Source: Gammaproteobacteria bacterium (GTDB lineage Bacteria > Pseudomonadota > Gammaproteobacteria > JADZEE01). Taken from it: a DNA stretch of 52,911 nucleotides. Below, in pieces: positions 52,715 through 52,911 of this stretch. The translations under genes were made by a program, and so were the position numbers. Location of the stretch: assembly GCA_020850735.1 (NCBI GenBank), contig JADZEE010000123.1, forward strand, positions 1 to 52,911. Reading direction: 5' to 3'. Position 1 is the first letter of the stretch, and each line of letters starts with the position of its first letter. Below the pieces are notes generated by a model. The model was not told the origin of the DNA. It ran no database searches and saw nothing but the letters and a program-made list of their open reading frames with translations.

Positions 52715-52725
52715 GTTGTATACGA
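52715..52725. promoter_or_regulatory. TTGTATACG site upstream of the GntR gene
   Basis: GTTGTATACGA, nine of ten positions of the core. About 110 bases before the GntR start, consistent with autoregulation. Confidence 0.5.
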
Positions 52726-52869
52726 AAAACGGCATAACGCCAAGTGTGCGGGCGCGCGGGCAAGGGATCGAATCGTTGCTATGGAGCAACAATACCGGTC
52801 CGGCAGACCCGAAACTCACCTCGTTCACCCCTAACGGTACTGCGCGCGATGTTTTTGCCCCGATTTTGA

Positions 52870-52899
52870 TTGTGTTGAAATGGCGACAGGCTCTATACA
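52870..52899 (+). promoter_or_regulatory. Candidate promoter facing out of the window
   Basis: TTGTGT, 18-base spacer, TATACA, followed by an A-rich stretch. It would drive a gene to the right of the window. Confidence 0.3.
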
Positions 52900-52911
52900 A
52901 AAACGAGATTC

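Larger units (their letters stand above)
52610..52911. other. Intergenic region at the right edge
   Basis: No gene. It has TTGTATACG (52716), a 6-bp hairpin GTTGCT/AGCAAC (52775-52790) and an AT-rich promoter-like end facing a gene beyond the window. Confidence 0.5.

Noticed and set aside
52775..52790. Hairpin GTTGCT/AGCAAC as a terminator
   Set aside because: Short AT-rich stem without T-run, located in a promoter region; more likely chance or an operator.

Overview
The window reads as chromosomal DNA of a high-G+C, metabolically versatile proteobacterium, most likely a gammaproteobacterium. This rests on a full-length PntA with PntB, a class I PHA synthase, LipA, a lipoyl-domain E3, UbiX/UbiD enzymes, FCD-type GntR regulators and an RND exporter with a YCF48-type partner. 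The placement is inferred from gene content only. I saw no rRNA, tRNA, CRISPR array, transposase or phage genes.

Left part (1-26.6 kb) is mostly core and lipid/acyl-CoA metabolism. In order it holds a truncated radical SAM/SPASM gene overlapping a flavin-binding gene, a quinone oxidoreductase, a histone-deacetylase-like hydrolase, lipoyl-E3, pntA-pntB, lipA, a PHA operon (synthase, thiolase, exported methyltransferase-like protein), a GntR regulator, an AEC transporter, a DJ-1-like protein with acetoacetyl-CoA synthetase, and a type-2 isoleucyl-tRNA synthetase with the rare GXHH signature. Next come yidD, an EthD/SDR/crotonase operon whose SDR lacks its catalytic lysine, and a secreted cyclase.

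Middle part (26.9-32.7 kb) has a MarR-type regulator divergent from an envelope export operon (YCF48 beta-propeller, MMPL/RND transporter, Cys-rich lipoprotein). The promoter region is AT-rich and carries TGTATACA palindromes.

Right part (32.1-52.7 kb) looks like one catabolic island and is the most interesting stretch. A minus-strand cluster encodes three small paralogous proteins I do not recognise, an intact UbiD, a second UbiD that has lost every metal-ligand and catalytic residue I could align, an NBP35/Mrp-like Fe-S ATPase, UbiX, a YhbP-like protein and a probable secreted protein. Next to it lie a CaiB-type CoA-transferase, a methyltransferase with a small helical partner, an HMG-CoA-lyase-like enzyme, a HyuA/HyuB pair, twin SnoaL-like proteins, a FAD-linked oxidase, an alpha/beta-hydrolase with a His-for-Ser nucleophile elbow, and an FCD GntR regulator.

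Promoter regions of the island's main operons carry variants of one palindrome, TTGTATACAA. The UbiD operon copy is embedded in a 28-bp perfect palindrome and there is also an FNR-like box. My reading is a co-regulated pathway in which a two-subunit prFMN (de)carboxylase, an ATP-dependent HyuAB enzyme, CoA transfer and HMG-CoA-lyase-type cleavage degrade an unknown, probably cyclic or branched, carbon source. Acetoacetate formed by the lyase could be salvaged by the acetoacetyl-CoA synthetase and thiolase in the left part. A diverged ~172-bp dispersed repeat occurs at 16444 and 39548.
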